Assembly: GCF_028882275.1 (NCBI RefSeq)
Contig: NZ_JARBUT010000008.1
Span: 215,185-279,184 of the forward strand
DNA from: Nocardiopsis sp. N85
Lineage (GTDB): Bacteria; Actinomycetota; Actinomycetes; Streptosporangiales; Streptosporangiaceae
DNA: 64,000 nucleotides
Direction of reading: 5' to 3'
The notes beneath the pieces are model-generated. The model was not told where the DNA came from. It saw only the letters and a program-made list of their open reading frames with translations, and did no database searches. Below, in pieces: positions 54,590 to 62,880 of the stretch (the first letter of the stretch is position 1; each line of letters starts with the position of its first letter). A program made the position numbers and the translations under genes.

Positions 54590-57241
54590 TCACAGCAGTG
54601 TCACGGGGCGCAGGGAGTTGGCCTTGTCGATCAGCTCGCACCGCTCCGTGCCCGACGTGGACCGGTGCGCCAGGTCCCGATAACGCCGTTCCAGGTTGAC
54701 GCGCACCCCCTCCTCGGTGAGCGGGTCACCGAGCAGTTCCGTCCCCTCCGCCCGGCCGCCCGACGCCAACCAGTCCAGCGCGGACTCCAAGGCCCGCACG
54801 GCCAGCCGGTCCGTGGACTCGCTGTCGAGCCCCAGCCGTTCCAGCCGTTGACCCGCGCGGACCAGGTCGTCGGCGCCACGCCCCGGATGGCGGGCCACCA
54901 GCACGGAGATGAGCGCGGTCTGGGCGTGCACGTAGAGGCTGGACAGTTCGGGCACCGTGTCCAGCACGGCGATGGCACCGGCACGGTCTCCCTGCGCCAG
55001 CCGGATCCGCGCCAGGCCGAACGCGGCGCTGACGAAGGAGTGGTCGGTGTTCCACACCGTCTGGTAGTGCCGTGCGGCGGTCGCGTGCTCTCCGGTGCGC
55101 TCGCAGGCCAGTGCCAGGGCCAGCTTGGGCGCGCTCTCTCCGGGCAGGTGGCCGTAGAGCTCGTCGAAGTGGGAGCGGGCCTCCTCGAAACCGCCGGTGC
55201 TCAACTCGGCGACCGCCAGGTACCACATGGTGCGCCAGTCGCCCGGGACCCGTTCGCTGAACTGGTGGAGGGCGTCCATGGCCCGCCCGTGCCGACCGAT
55301 CGTGATGAGCGTACGGGCCAGCATGAGCAGCGTCTCGGGGGTGGGCTCCGGCATGGACTGCAACGCCGTGACGAGTTCCTCCGGCGGCAGGGCCTGGAAG
55401 CCCCGCAGGTGCTGGGAGGCCGGATCGGCGGGGTCGATCAGGGGCGTGGGCAGCAGCGCCGCCGCCTCGGTGGGCGTCGGCGGCACGAGCATGCGATCGG
55501 CCCGGCCCACGTCGGAGCCGATGGTGAAGTTCTCACCGCCGAACAGGGTGGAGGCCGCCGGATGGGGTGCCCCCTCCATGTCGGAGAGCACCTCGCGCAG
55601 CACTCCGGTGAGCTGGTCGGCCATGTCGGAGGCGTCGTGGAACCGGCGTTCCATCTCGGGGTGGGTGGCCCGGCGCAACAGCCGATCGTAGGACTCGTAG
55701 CGTTCCAGCAACGGCACGGTGTGGCGCGGCGGGAGCTCGTGCGGGTACTCGCGCATGAAGCTGAACCGGAAGCTCAGCACGGCCAGGGCACGACCCACCG
55801 AGTACAGGTCGGCGCTGATGGTCGGGCCGGGGCCGCGCAGCTCGTCCTCCGGGACCCGGTAGCCGGGCGTGGTGTAGACGGGGCTGACCGTGTCGTCCAT
55901 CCGCCGCACGCCGCCCAGGTCGATGAGCTTGATCTGCTCCTCGCTCTGGATGATGTTGTCGGGTTTGAAGTCGCAGTAGAGCAGTCCTCGGGAGTGCAGG
56001 TAGCCGAGCGCGCGCAGGGCCTCCAGACCGTAGGCGATCACCTGGTCCACGGGAAGGACCGCGTCGGGGTCCTGGTCCCTGCGTTCCATGAGGAGTTCGC
56101 GCAGGGACTTGCCGCCCACGTACTCCATGACGATGTGCCCGGCCGGGATGCCCGTGCGCGAGTCGGGGTGCTGGGAGAAGTTGATGATCTTGACGATGTT
56201 GGGGTGCTCGACCTCGGAGAGGAAGGCGCGTTCGGCCGCCGCGGCCTTGTGGGCCTCGGCGTCACCCGCGTTGAGCAGGCCCTTGAGCACCACCCAGCGG
56301 TCGTTGACGTTGCGGTCGCGGGCCAGGTAGATCCAGCCCAGACCACCGTGGGCGAGGCAGCCGAGGACCTCGTACTGGCCGCCGACCCGGTCCCCGCCGC
56401 TGAGTTTGGGGGTGAAGGAGTACTGGGTCCCGCACTTGCGGCAGAACCCCTCGGTGCGCCCCGTCTGGTCGCCGCGGGTGCGGCCGACCTTCTCACCGCA
56501 ATTGCCGCAGAAGCGGTTCTTCTCGGAGACCACCGGGTTCTCCATGATCGCCGCGGCGGGATCACGGTAGGGCACCGGGGGGACGAGGACCATGCCCGCG
56601 CCGAGCATGCCCCGGGTGGAACGCCGGGTGCGGCCCGAGGTGGGACCCGATCCGCTCCCGGTGGGTCCGGTGATGCTGCCCGGTCCGGAGCGGCCCGAGA
56701 GACGGATGTTGCCGGAGATGGGGTGGGAGTGGATGGGGTCGCTGAGGTCGTCGCCGGATCCGGCGCCGGCGGAGGACAGCCACTGATCGAGGGCCTCGCC
56801 ACCGGAGGGGGCCCCGGGCGGCGGGGCGCCTGGACGGCTCCCCTGGTGCGGAGCGCCGGTGGGCGGGCCGGAAGGGATTCCCGACGGCGGGAAGGGCACG
56901 TCGGAAGGGGACCCCGGCGGCGTTCCGGGCGGGCCGGAGAACGATTGCCGCGGACCCGACTGCGGGAAAGGCACACCGGTCGGCGGGGCACCGGGGACGG
57001 CACCCTGCGGGTGCGCACCGAAGGACCGCTGCGGTCCGGAGGGCGGTCGGGGCGCGGCGTACACCCCCTGGGGACCCGTGCCCCACCCGCCGGGGGCGGG
57101 GGCCGGGTACGGGGCGCTCCGCGGCGGCTCCGACACGGGGGGCACCCGCGGCGGGGCGGCGGGTGCGGGCTCCAGACCGCACACGCCGCAGAAGCCGTCC
57201 TCGATCGCACCACCGCATTCGGGGTTCGTGCACTTCGTCAT
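54590..57241 (-). CDS. pknG: PknG-type serine/threonine protein kinase
   Basis: An 883-residue kinase. The order is a Cys4 ribbon at 4-21 (CTNPECGGAIEDGFCGVC), a long Pro/Gly linker, a rubredoxin-like Cys motif at about 240-272 (CGNCGEK and CRKCGTQ), then the kinase domain at about 283-545. The Gly-loop is YEVLGCLAHGGLGWIYLA, the invariant Lys is in WVVLKG (about 320), the catalytic loop is YCDFKPDN (about 421-428) and the metal motif is IDLGG, with DLG instead of DFG as in PknG. A TPR-like helical region fills 600-883. It is the core of the cassette, regulating 2-oxoglutarate/glutamate metabolism in relatives. Confidence 0.94.
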   Translation of the reverse strand: MTKCTNPECGGAIEDGFCGVCGLEPAPAAPPRVPPVSEPPRSAPYPAPAPGGWGTGPQGVYAAPRPPSGPQRSFGAHPQGAVPGAPPTGVPFPQSGPRQSFSGPPGTPPGSPSDVPFPPSGIPSGPPTGAPHQGSRPGAPPPGAPSGGEALDQWLSSAGAGSGDDLSDPIHSHPISGNIRLSGRSGPGSITGPTGSGSGPTSGRTRRSTRGMLGAGMVLVPPVPYRDPAAAIMENPVVSEKNRFCGNCGEKVGRTRGDQTGRTEGFCRKCGTQYSFTPKLSGGDRVGGQYEVLGCLAHGGLGWIYLARDRNVNDRWVVLKGLLNAGDAEAHKAAAAERAFLSEVEHPNIVKIINFSQHPDSRTGIPAGHIVMEYVGGKSLRELLMERRDQDPDAVLPVDQVIAYGLEALRALGYLHSRGLLYCDFKPDNIIQSEEQIKLIDLGGVRRMDDTVSPVYTTPGYRVPEDELRGPGPTISADLYSVGRALAVLSFRFSFMREYPHELPPRHTVPLLERYESYDRLLRRATHPEMERRFHDASDMADQLTGVLREVLSDMEGAPHPAASTLFGGENFTIGSDVGRADRMLVPPTPTEAAALLPTPLIDPADPASQHLRGFQALPPEELVTALQSMPEPTPETLLMLARTLITIGRHGRAMDALHQFSERVPGDWRTMWYLAVAELSTGGFEEARSHFDELYGHLPGESAPKLALALACERTGEHATAARHYQTVWNTDHSFVSAAFGLARIRLAQGDRAGAIAVLDTVPELSSLYVHAQTALISVLVARHPGRGADDLVRAGQRLERLGLDSESTDRLAVRALESALDWLASGGRAEGTELLGDPLTEEGVRVNLERRYRDLAHRSTSGTERCELIDKANSLRPVTLL

Positions 57242-58509
57242 CTGTTCACACCACCATCGCTCTCGCCGTCTGACGCGCCTGCGCCCGGTGTGGTTCTGTC
57301 CTCGGGGATTTCGGTCGCGTCAGATCCCTCCAGCGCGCGACGGTAGGCGGACAGGGCGACCGTGGCGGCCCGCAGATCCCCGGGCGCCGTCCACAGGGCC
57401 CGATGCGCCCGATCGTGGAGGCCGCTCGCCCGCTCGTCCTCGGCCAGGCCCAGTCGGACCGCGCGGGCGCGGTAGGCGTCGAGGCGTCCGCGCAGTTCCG
57501 CCCGACGCGCGAGGAGGCCTTCGAGGTTCTCCCTCCGTTCGCGTGCGTCGTCGGACGCCGCGTGGACGGCCGCCTGGACCTCGCCGAGCAGAACGCCCAG
57601 TTCGCGCCAGCGGCCGTGGGCACGCAGGGCGTCCATCGCGTCGATCCGGGCACGCAGGGCGGGCACCGGGTCGGGCACGTCGACGGCCTCGGGTTCCCGG
57701 ATACGGGTGACGACGTGGGCGCGCAGTTCACGGAGGGAGACCAGGGAGGATTCCAGGTCATCGATGGCGGAGACGAGGTGGCCGGTGCTCTCCCGGTAGG
57801 AGTCGCGCATGCGCAGGGCATCGCGCAGTTCGCCCCGAGAGGTCTCCAACCGTTTGCGCAGGCGTTCGAGGGACGAGGTGTCGACCTGGCGGTCCGGACC
57901 CACGAGGGAGAGGGGATCGCGGCGGACGGTGTCGCCGACCAGGGCGAGTTCCGACCGCAGCGCTTCGAGGTCGTCCTCGTCCCCCGACTCCTCGATCATG
58001 TCGGTGAGGGTGCCGATCTCCAGCCACAGGGAGTCGAGTGCGCCCAGGCGGGGATGCAGGACGTCCCAGGCGGCCTCGGCGGCGGAGACGACCTCGGTGA
58101 TCTCCTCGTAGTCGGCCGTCATCCGGGCGACCGCCTCGGCGAGGGTGATGTGCTCCTTGTCGGTGTCCAGCAGCCCGCGTTCGTGCAGCGGGGCCTTCGC
58201 CAAGGGCAGTTCCAGGGAGGGGCCGGTGAGCAGGAAGGTGAGCCGGACCTGGTCGGAGGCGCCTCCGCGGCCCGGTCCCCGGTGTTCGGCGGCCTCCCGG
58301 ACCGTGCGCCGGAAGACGTCGAAGGTCGTCCAGAGGCGGTGGATGTGGCGCTCGGCGTGCTCCCAGCGTTCCCGGGTGAGGCCGTGCGGGTCGGCGCCCT
58401 TGAGCAGGCGGTGCCCCACGTGGTCGTCCAGGTCTCTCAGGTTGAGCGCGATCCTCTCGGACTCCCCCTGCACCCGGTTGAGCGCGTGTTCGATGCCCTC
58501 CCAGCTCAT
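57238..58509 (-). CDS. Coiled-coil protein, first gene of the PknG cassette
   Basis: A ~423-residue, almost wholly helical, charged protein with no membrane segment and no Cys. Long coiled-coil stretches lie at about 195-265 and 290-370 (RKRLETSRGELRDALRMRDSYRE). No family is recognised. It overlaps the pknG start (ATGA) and so is co-translated. Position suggests a scaffold for the kinase, phosphatase, FHA and VWA proteins. The start is uncertain: ATG 58509 (MSWEGIEH), or GTG at 58542 or 58554 further upstream. Confidence 0.75.
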   Translation of the reverse strand: MSWEGIEHALNRVQGESERIALNLRDLDDHVGHRLLKGADPHGLTRERWEHAERHIHRLWTTFDVFRRTVREAAEHRGPGRGGASDQVRLTFLLTGPSLELPLAKAPLHERGLLDTDKEHITLAEAVARMTADYEEITEVVSAAEAAWDVLHPRLGALDSLWLEIGTLTDMIEESGDEDDLEALRSELALVGDTVRRDPLSLVGPDRQVDTSSLERLRKRLETSRGELRDALRMRDSYRESTGHLVSAIDDLESSLVSLRELRAHVVTRIREPEAVDVPDPVPALRARIDAMDALRAHGRWRELGVLLGEVQAAVHAASDDARERRENLEGLLARRAELRGRLDAYRARAVRLGLAEDERASGLHDRAHRALWTAPGDLRAATVALSAYRRALEGSDATEIPEDRTTPGAGASDGESDGGVNR

Positions 58510-59254
58510 GGGTGGCGTGTTCGCCTCCGACGCGCTCGCCACCTTCCGTATCACTCCCCGCGTTCGTCCGCCCCGCGCCCACCGGATGGACGCGAACGGT
58601 CAACGATCCCTTTACCTAGAAGAGTCTGTCGTCGGGCCCGGCCGACCACAAGAGAGGGCCGGATTTACGGCCGCGAACGGCCACTTCCGCACCGTTCACC
58701 GACGGATGACGGCTTGATCACCTCAAAAGATCTTTTGTCACCTGCGTCACACAACGTCAAGATCCCTGTCCTCACGTTCGGTGACCTCGGCCCCGGTCAG
58801 CGCCCGGGGACCCCTCCGGCACGGCCGGAGCGAACCGGTCCCGTTGCTCCACCCTGGTCCGGGGAGTTCCACGAGGTCGTGTCCGTACCGGGGGTGGGCC
58901 GAGGATCTCCAGGCCGCAGGGACAGGACCGATGGTCGGGACGCCGACCCGTGGCCCTGGGGCGTGTTCGACGGACCATTCCGCCTCGCGAGCGCCGAACC
59001 GAACGAAGGCGTCCACCGAACACGCCCTGGGGGCGCGACGGGTCGTCGTCGGACCCTCCACAGGGGTGGAAACGCCACGGGTGGGTCTGAGGGGCACCCG
59101 GACCGCCCCTGGGGAGGAACGTCGACGGCGTCCGGGACACCGACCGTGTGGATCCGGAGACGCACGTCGTCATGGTGACCGCGACCCTCCCGGCGCACCG
59201 CCGGAACGGTCCCGTACGCTCGGTCGGTCATCCGTCGCCGCACCGGGAGCCGCC
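58510..59254. other. 745-bp intergenic region before the PknG cassette
   Basis: No convincing gene. A perfect 14-bp palindrome, CAAAAGATCTTTTG, at 58724-58737 lies ~215 nt upstream of the cassette start and is unusually AT-rich for this genome. The 58600-58650 stretch is also AT-richer and is a likely promoter zone. The remainder is GC-rich with only antisense-type open frames. Confidence 0.5.
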
Positions 59255-59569
59255 GTGTCCGTCAGCCCGCTGTCCCTCGTCATCTCGGTCCGTGTCCTGC
59301 CCGGGCGCCGTGACGCCTTCGTCGCCGGGATCTCCCGGCACGCCGTCACATCGGTGCGGGAGGAACCGGGCTGTCTGCGCTTCGACGTGACGGCCGACGC
59401 CGCCGACCCCGACCTGTTCTGGGTGTGCGAGGTGTTCGCCGACGAGTCGGCCCTGGCCGCGCACCGCGCCTCGGCGCACTTCGCCGCCTGGCAACGGGAG
59501 AAGGCCCTGTCGGTCGTCCCCGGAAGTCAGGTCGACCGACACGGCCCTCTCGTCGTCAGCGAATCGTGA
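59255..59569 (+). CDS. Antibiotic-biosynthesis-monooxygenase fold protein (putative quinol monooxygenase)
   Basis: A 104-residue ABM/YgiN-like dimeric ferredoxin-fold protein. VISVRVLPGRRDAFVAGISRHA, EEPGCLRFDV and ESALAAHRASAHFAAW follow the family pattern. Members oxidise quinols or polyketides without a cofactor, or degrade haem. No substrate can be inferred. The GTG at 59255 has GGGAG six nt upstream. Confidence 0.85.
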   Translation: MSVSPLSLVISVRVLPGRRDAFVAGISRHAVTSVREEPGCLRFDVTADAADPDLFWVCEVFADESALAAHRASAHFAAWQREKALSVVPGSQVDRHGPLVVSES

Positions 59570-59741
59570 GTCCTGTCCGCGTCGAGCCGCGCGCGGTCTC
59601 CCGAAGGCCGGGAACGGCTTCGAGGAGGCACGGCGGCCGTTCCGTCGAGGTCCCCGCCCCGCCGCCCGCGAAGCGGCCCACGGCCGCCGCGGTCTCGGAG
59701 ATCCACTCCGTCGGCCTCCGGTGACCCGTGGGGCCCGCCTC

Positions 59742-60542
59742 TCAGGTCTCCGTGGACCCGTCGCCGGGCTCCTCCCGGGACCGGTGACGTCCCCCGCCGG
59801 TGCGTCGGGCGGTGTTGGCGTCGTCGGTGCCCTCGGTGGCCTCGGTGGCCTGGTCCCTCGGCGCGTTCGGGTCGCCCCGGTAGCCCTCTCGGTACCCCTC
59901 CGAGTAGCCCTCGTCGAAGGCGCTCACCGGGCGCTCGGGCATCTCGGACATGTCCGCGGCGGCCATGTTCCGGGCGGTGGCGATGGCATCGGAGGCACCG
60001 CGCAGCCGGAACCCGGCGATGATCATGACGACACCGAAGATGACCGCGTAGACACCGACCACGAACACGATGGCCTGAGCGCCGGCCAACGGCCAGAACC
60101 ACAGCAGCAGACCGAAGACGATCGAGAGCGCGCCCGCGAAGATGAGCAGCCACTCGGAGCTGATGTGGGCGCGCAGGCGGACGGCGGTGACGATCTCGGC
60201 GACACCGGTGATGATCGCCCACAGGCCGATCACGAACACCAGCGCGATGACCGCGGCGACCGGCCAGATCAGGGCGATCAGGCCCACGATGCCGCTGAGC
60301 ACCGCCTGGGCCACCAACGACGCCCGTGTCCCCGACGCGGCCTGGTAGGCGGCGTAGCCCAGCACCGCGGCGTCGATGAGGGCGTAGACACCGAACACGA
60401 CCGCCAAGGCGACCAGGGTCAGTCCGGGCCAGATCAGGGCGATCAGACCGAAGAGCACCGCGGCCACTCCTCGGAGGACCACCATCCACCAGTTCCGGCT
60501 CATGTCTCCGAGGACCTCCCCGGCCAGCATGTTCCGCATCAT
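59742..60542 (-). CDS. HdeD/DUF308-family membrane protein
   Basis: A 266-residue protein with six membrane helices arranged as DUF308 repeats (VVLRGVAAVLFGLIALIWPG, AQAVLSGIVGLIALIWPVAA, LLIFAGALSIVFGLLLWFWP). A long polar C-terminal tail (residues ~190-266) is rich in Glu, Gly and Arg and contains EGYSEGYREGYR-type Tyr repeats. HdeD in E. coli is linked to acid resistance. Here the role is unknown. The ATG at 60542 or 60539 follows GGGAGG. Confidence 0.85.
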   Translation of the reverse strand: MMRNMLAGEVLGDMSRNWWMVVLRGVAAVLFGLIALIWPGLTLVALAVVFGVYALIDAAVLGYAAYQAASGTRASLVAQAVLSGIVGLIALIWPVAAVIALVFVIGLWAIITGVAEIVTAVRLRAHISSEWLLIFAGALSIVFGLLLWFWPLAGAQAIVFVVGVYAVIFGVVMIIAGFRLRGASDAIATARNMAAADMSEMPERPVSAFDEGYSEGYREGYRGDPNAPRDQATEATEGTDDANTARRTGGGRHRSREEPGDGSTET

Positions 60543-60697
60543 GGTTGCCCCACCTCCCTCGTGCGCTCCCGTCGGAGAGGGGCGCACCCTGCAACTTCCC
60601 TCAAAGTCGCACGTCGACGGCAGGGTGTCCGCAAAATGCAGGAAAAGGGACGGTTCTGTACCGGTACAGATAGCCCGGATATCAGGACAAAAAGGAC

Positions 60698-60725
60698 GCC
60701 CGCCCTCGTCGGTGACGGGGCGGGC
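60698..60725 (-). terminator. Intrinsic terminator of the citrate synthase gene
   Basis: GCCCGCCC-T-CGTC pairs with GACG-GGGCGGGC across GGT, and on the minus strand it is followed at once by a TTTTT run (60689-60694). It lies 24 nt past the gltA stop. This is one of few classical T-tailed terminators in the window. Confidence 0.85.
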
Positions 60726-60748
60726 GATCCATGCGCTCCGGGGTGGGA

Positions 60749-62038
60749 CTAGCTCAGACCCGGGTAACGACGCTCTTCGGAGCCGATGTAGTGCTGGCGC
60801 GGGCGCGCGATCCGGAAGGCCGGGTCGTGCAACTGCTCGCGGTAGTGGGCGACCCAGCCGGGCAGGCGGCCGATCGCGAACAACACGGTGAACATGTTGG
60901 TCGGGAAGCCCATGGTCCGGTAGATCACGCCGGTGTAGAAGTCGACGTTCGGGTAGAGCTTGCGCTCGGTGAAGTACGAGTCGGCGAGCGCGGCGGCCTC
61001 TAGCTTGAGGGCCAGCGTGAACAGCTCGTCGGGGTTCTCGTCCCGGTCGAGGATCTGGCTGGCCAGACCCTTGATCTCCTTGCTGCGCGGGTCGAAGTTC
61101 TTGTAGACCCGGTGGCCGAAGCCCATGAGTCGGACCTCGCGGGCCTTGACGCGCTCCAGGAACTCCTCGATGCCGACGCCCGAGTCACGGATCTCGTCGA
61201 GCATCTCCAGCACGGCCTGGTTGGCGCCGCCGTGGGACGGGCCGGACAGGGCGTTGATGCCCGCGGCCACGCTGGCGTAGATGTCGGCCTGCGAGGAACC
61301 GACGGTGCGCACGGTGGCGGTGGAGCAGTTCAGCTCGTGGTCGGCGTGCAGGATGAGCAGCAGGTCGACGGCCTTGCCGAAGAGGTCGCCCAGCTCGCCG
61401 TCGGCGGCGTTGTCGCCGAAGGTCATCCGGATGAAGTTCTCGACGTAGCCGAGGGAGTCGTCCGGGGCGATCGGCTGCTCGCCGATGGAGTTGCGGTAGA
61501 TGCGGGCCGCGATCGTCGGCAGCTTGGCCATCAGCCGGATCGTGGCGAGCTCGACCTGAGCCTCGTCGGACGGGTCGACGCTGTCCTCATAGTAGGCGGC
61601 CAGCGTGTTGACGGCGCTGGCGAGCAGTGCCATCGGGTGACCGTTGCGGGGCATCGCGTCGAGGAACGCGCCCATCTCGGCCGGGATGTCGGCGTTCTCG
61701 CGCAGCTTCTCGGAGAACTCCTTGAGCTGACCGGGCTCCGGCAGCTCGCCGTAGATCACCAGGTAGGCCACCTCAAGGAAGGTGCTGCCCACGGCGAGGT
61801 CCTCGATCGAGTACCCGCGGTAGCGCAGGATCCCGGCGGCTCCGTCGATATAGGTGATCTTCGAGCTACACGAAGCGGTGTTGCCGAACCCCGGGTCCAG
61901 GGTGGTCATACCGGTCGAGCCCAGCAGGGTCTTCAGCTCGATGGTCTGCTCACCCTCGGTACCGGTGAACACCGGCAGCTTCAGCACGCCGCCCTCGTAG
62001 TGGAGCTCCACCGTGCGCTCTTTGTCGTCTTCGCTCAT
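60749..62038 (-). CDS. gltA: Citrate synthase
   Basis: A 429-residue bacterial type II citrate synthase, condensing acetyl-CoA and oxaloacetate. The catalytic residues are His in [14 protein letters not shown] (about 233), His in [14 protein letters not shown] (about 311) and Asp in [16 protein letters not shown] (about 367). [14 protein letters not shown] surrounds the second catalytic region. The start is ATG 62038; a TTG at 62050 is closer to the GGAAAGG site but too close. It is monocistronic. Confidence 0.95.
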   Translation of the reverse strand: MSEDDKERTVELHYEGGVLKLPVFTGTEGEQTIELKTLLGSTGMTTLDPGFGNTASCSSKITYIDGAAGILRYRGYSIEDLAVGSTFLEVAYLVIYGELPEPGQLKEFSEKLRENADIPAEMGAFLDAMPRNGHPMALLASAVNTLAAYYEDSVDPSDEAQVELATIRLMAKLPTIAARIYRNSIGEQPIAPDDSLGYVENFIRMTFGDNAADGELGDLFGKAVDLLLILHADHELNCSTATVRTVGSSQADIYASVAAGINALSGPSHGGANQAVLEMLDEIRDSGVGIEEFLERVKAREVRLMGFGHRVYKNFDPRSKEIKGLASQILDRDENPDELFTLALKLEAAALADSYFTERKLYPNVDFYTGVIYRTMGFPTNMFTVLFAIGRLPGWVAHYREQLHDPAFRIARPRQHYIGSEERRYPGLS

Positions 62039-62041
62039 GCC

Positions 62042-62880
62042 CGAGGTCAACCTTTCCAGGCGGGGGATACGTGAGGTGCGTCAGACGCGGGGCGGTCGGC
62101 CACCACGTTCTTGATTCACTCGTTATTGTTCTGTTTTGTTAAACGACGGTTAAGCAAAATCATATAAGTTTCACCGATTCACGAACAGGTGACATGCAAC
62201 ACATACCCAGACGTGAGAAGAATTACCACTTGGTGAAGATTTACAGTCTTTGCCGGATGTCGTTTACTCCGTGATCGCCCTGAGACACCGCAGGACATCC
62301 GAGGGGTCGCCTCCGACGCCGCGCCATCTCCTGTACCGGTCCCCTGAGCACCCCGATCACCTCACGGACCTCGTCTTCCGGGCTTCCTTCACACATATGG
62401 ACATACCCAGACACGACGAGGTGCGATCAGCCGTACGAACGCGCCCTAGTGGCCATCTATCAGAGTACCTTCGCCCTGATCACGGGGGTTGACGCGGGGT
62501 ACCCCACATGTGGTGATCTTGGCCTCTGCCCGGTGGGAGTCGTCCCCCGAGGGCGGCCGGGACGCACGCGAAGGGGCCCGGGATGCGCAAAGCCTGTGCC
62601 ACGGGCACGAGAGTTCACATCCACCGGGAGCCCTTGTGAGCGGCCGTCCGGGACCACCCGCCCATATCGAGGAGATGTCCACGGCATTCGTCCCGGGTGA
62701 ACGGTGCCCGCCCTTTGTCGGAGAAAACCGAAGAGCCGTCACCGAGACGAAGCCGTGACGGTTCGATCGTCCTCGCTCCCGTGCGTGTTCCGCGAACACC
62801 CACTTGCCGCTCGACGCCCCGGACGCCCGCCCGTCAACCCCTCAGAAGGCCATCGACGGGCGGCACCCGCAGAACACGCC
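62042..62880. other. 839-bp gltA-prfC intergenic region with AT-rich gltA promoter zone
   Basis: The 62110-62180 stretch is the most AT-rich in the window. Read on the minus strand it has a TATGAT -10-like element around 62159-62166, with a gltA untranslated leader of about 115 nt. The 12-bp sequence ACATACCCAGAC occurs at 62201-62212 and again at 62401-62412. The remainder has no convincing gene; short open frames on both strands have no recognisable family. Confidence 0.5.

Noticed and set aside
58747..59243. Minus-strand open frames in the gap before the PknG cassette
   Set aside because: Arg/Pro/Gly composition and no conserved motif; looks like GC-driven absence of stops.
62201..62412. 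12-bp direct repeat ACATACCCAGAC spaced exactly 200 bp
   Set aside because: Too short to call an element or attachment site; possibly chance or paired regulator sites.
62250..62799. Short open frames between gltA and prfC
   Set aside because: Overlapping frames on both strands, no ribosome sites of note, no recognisable family.
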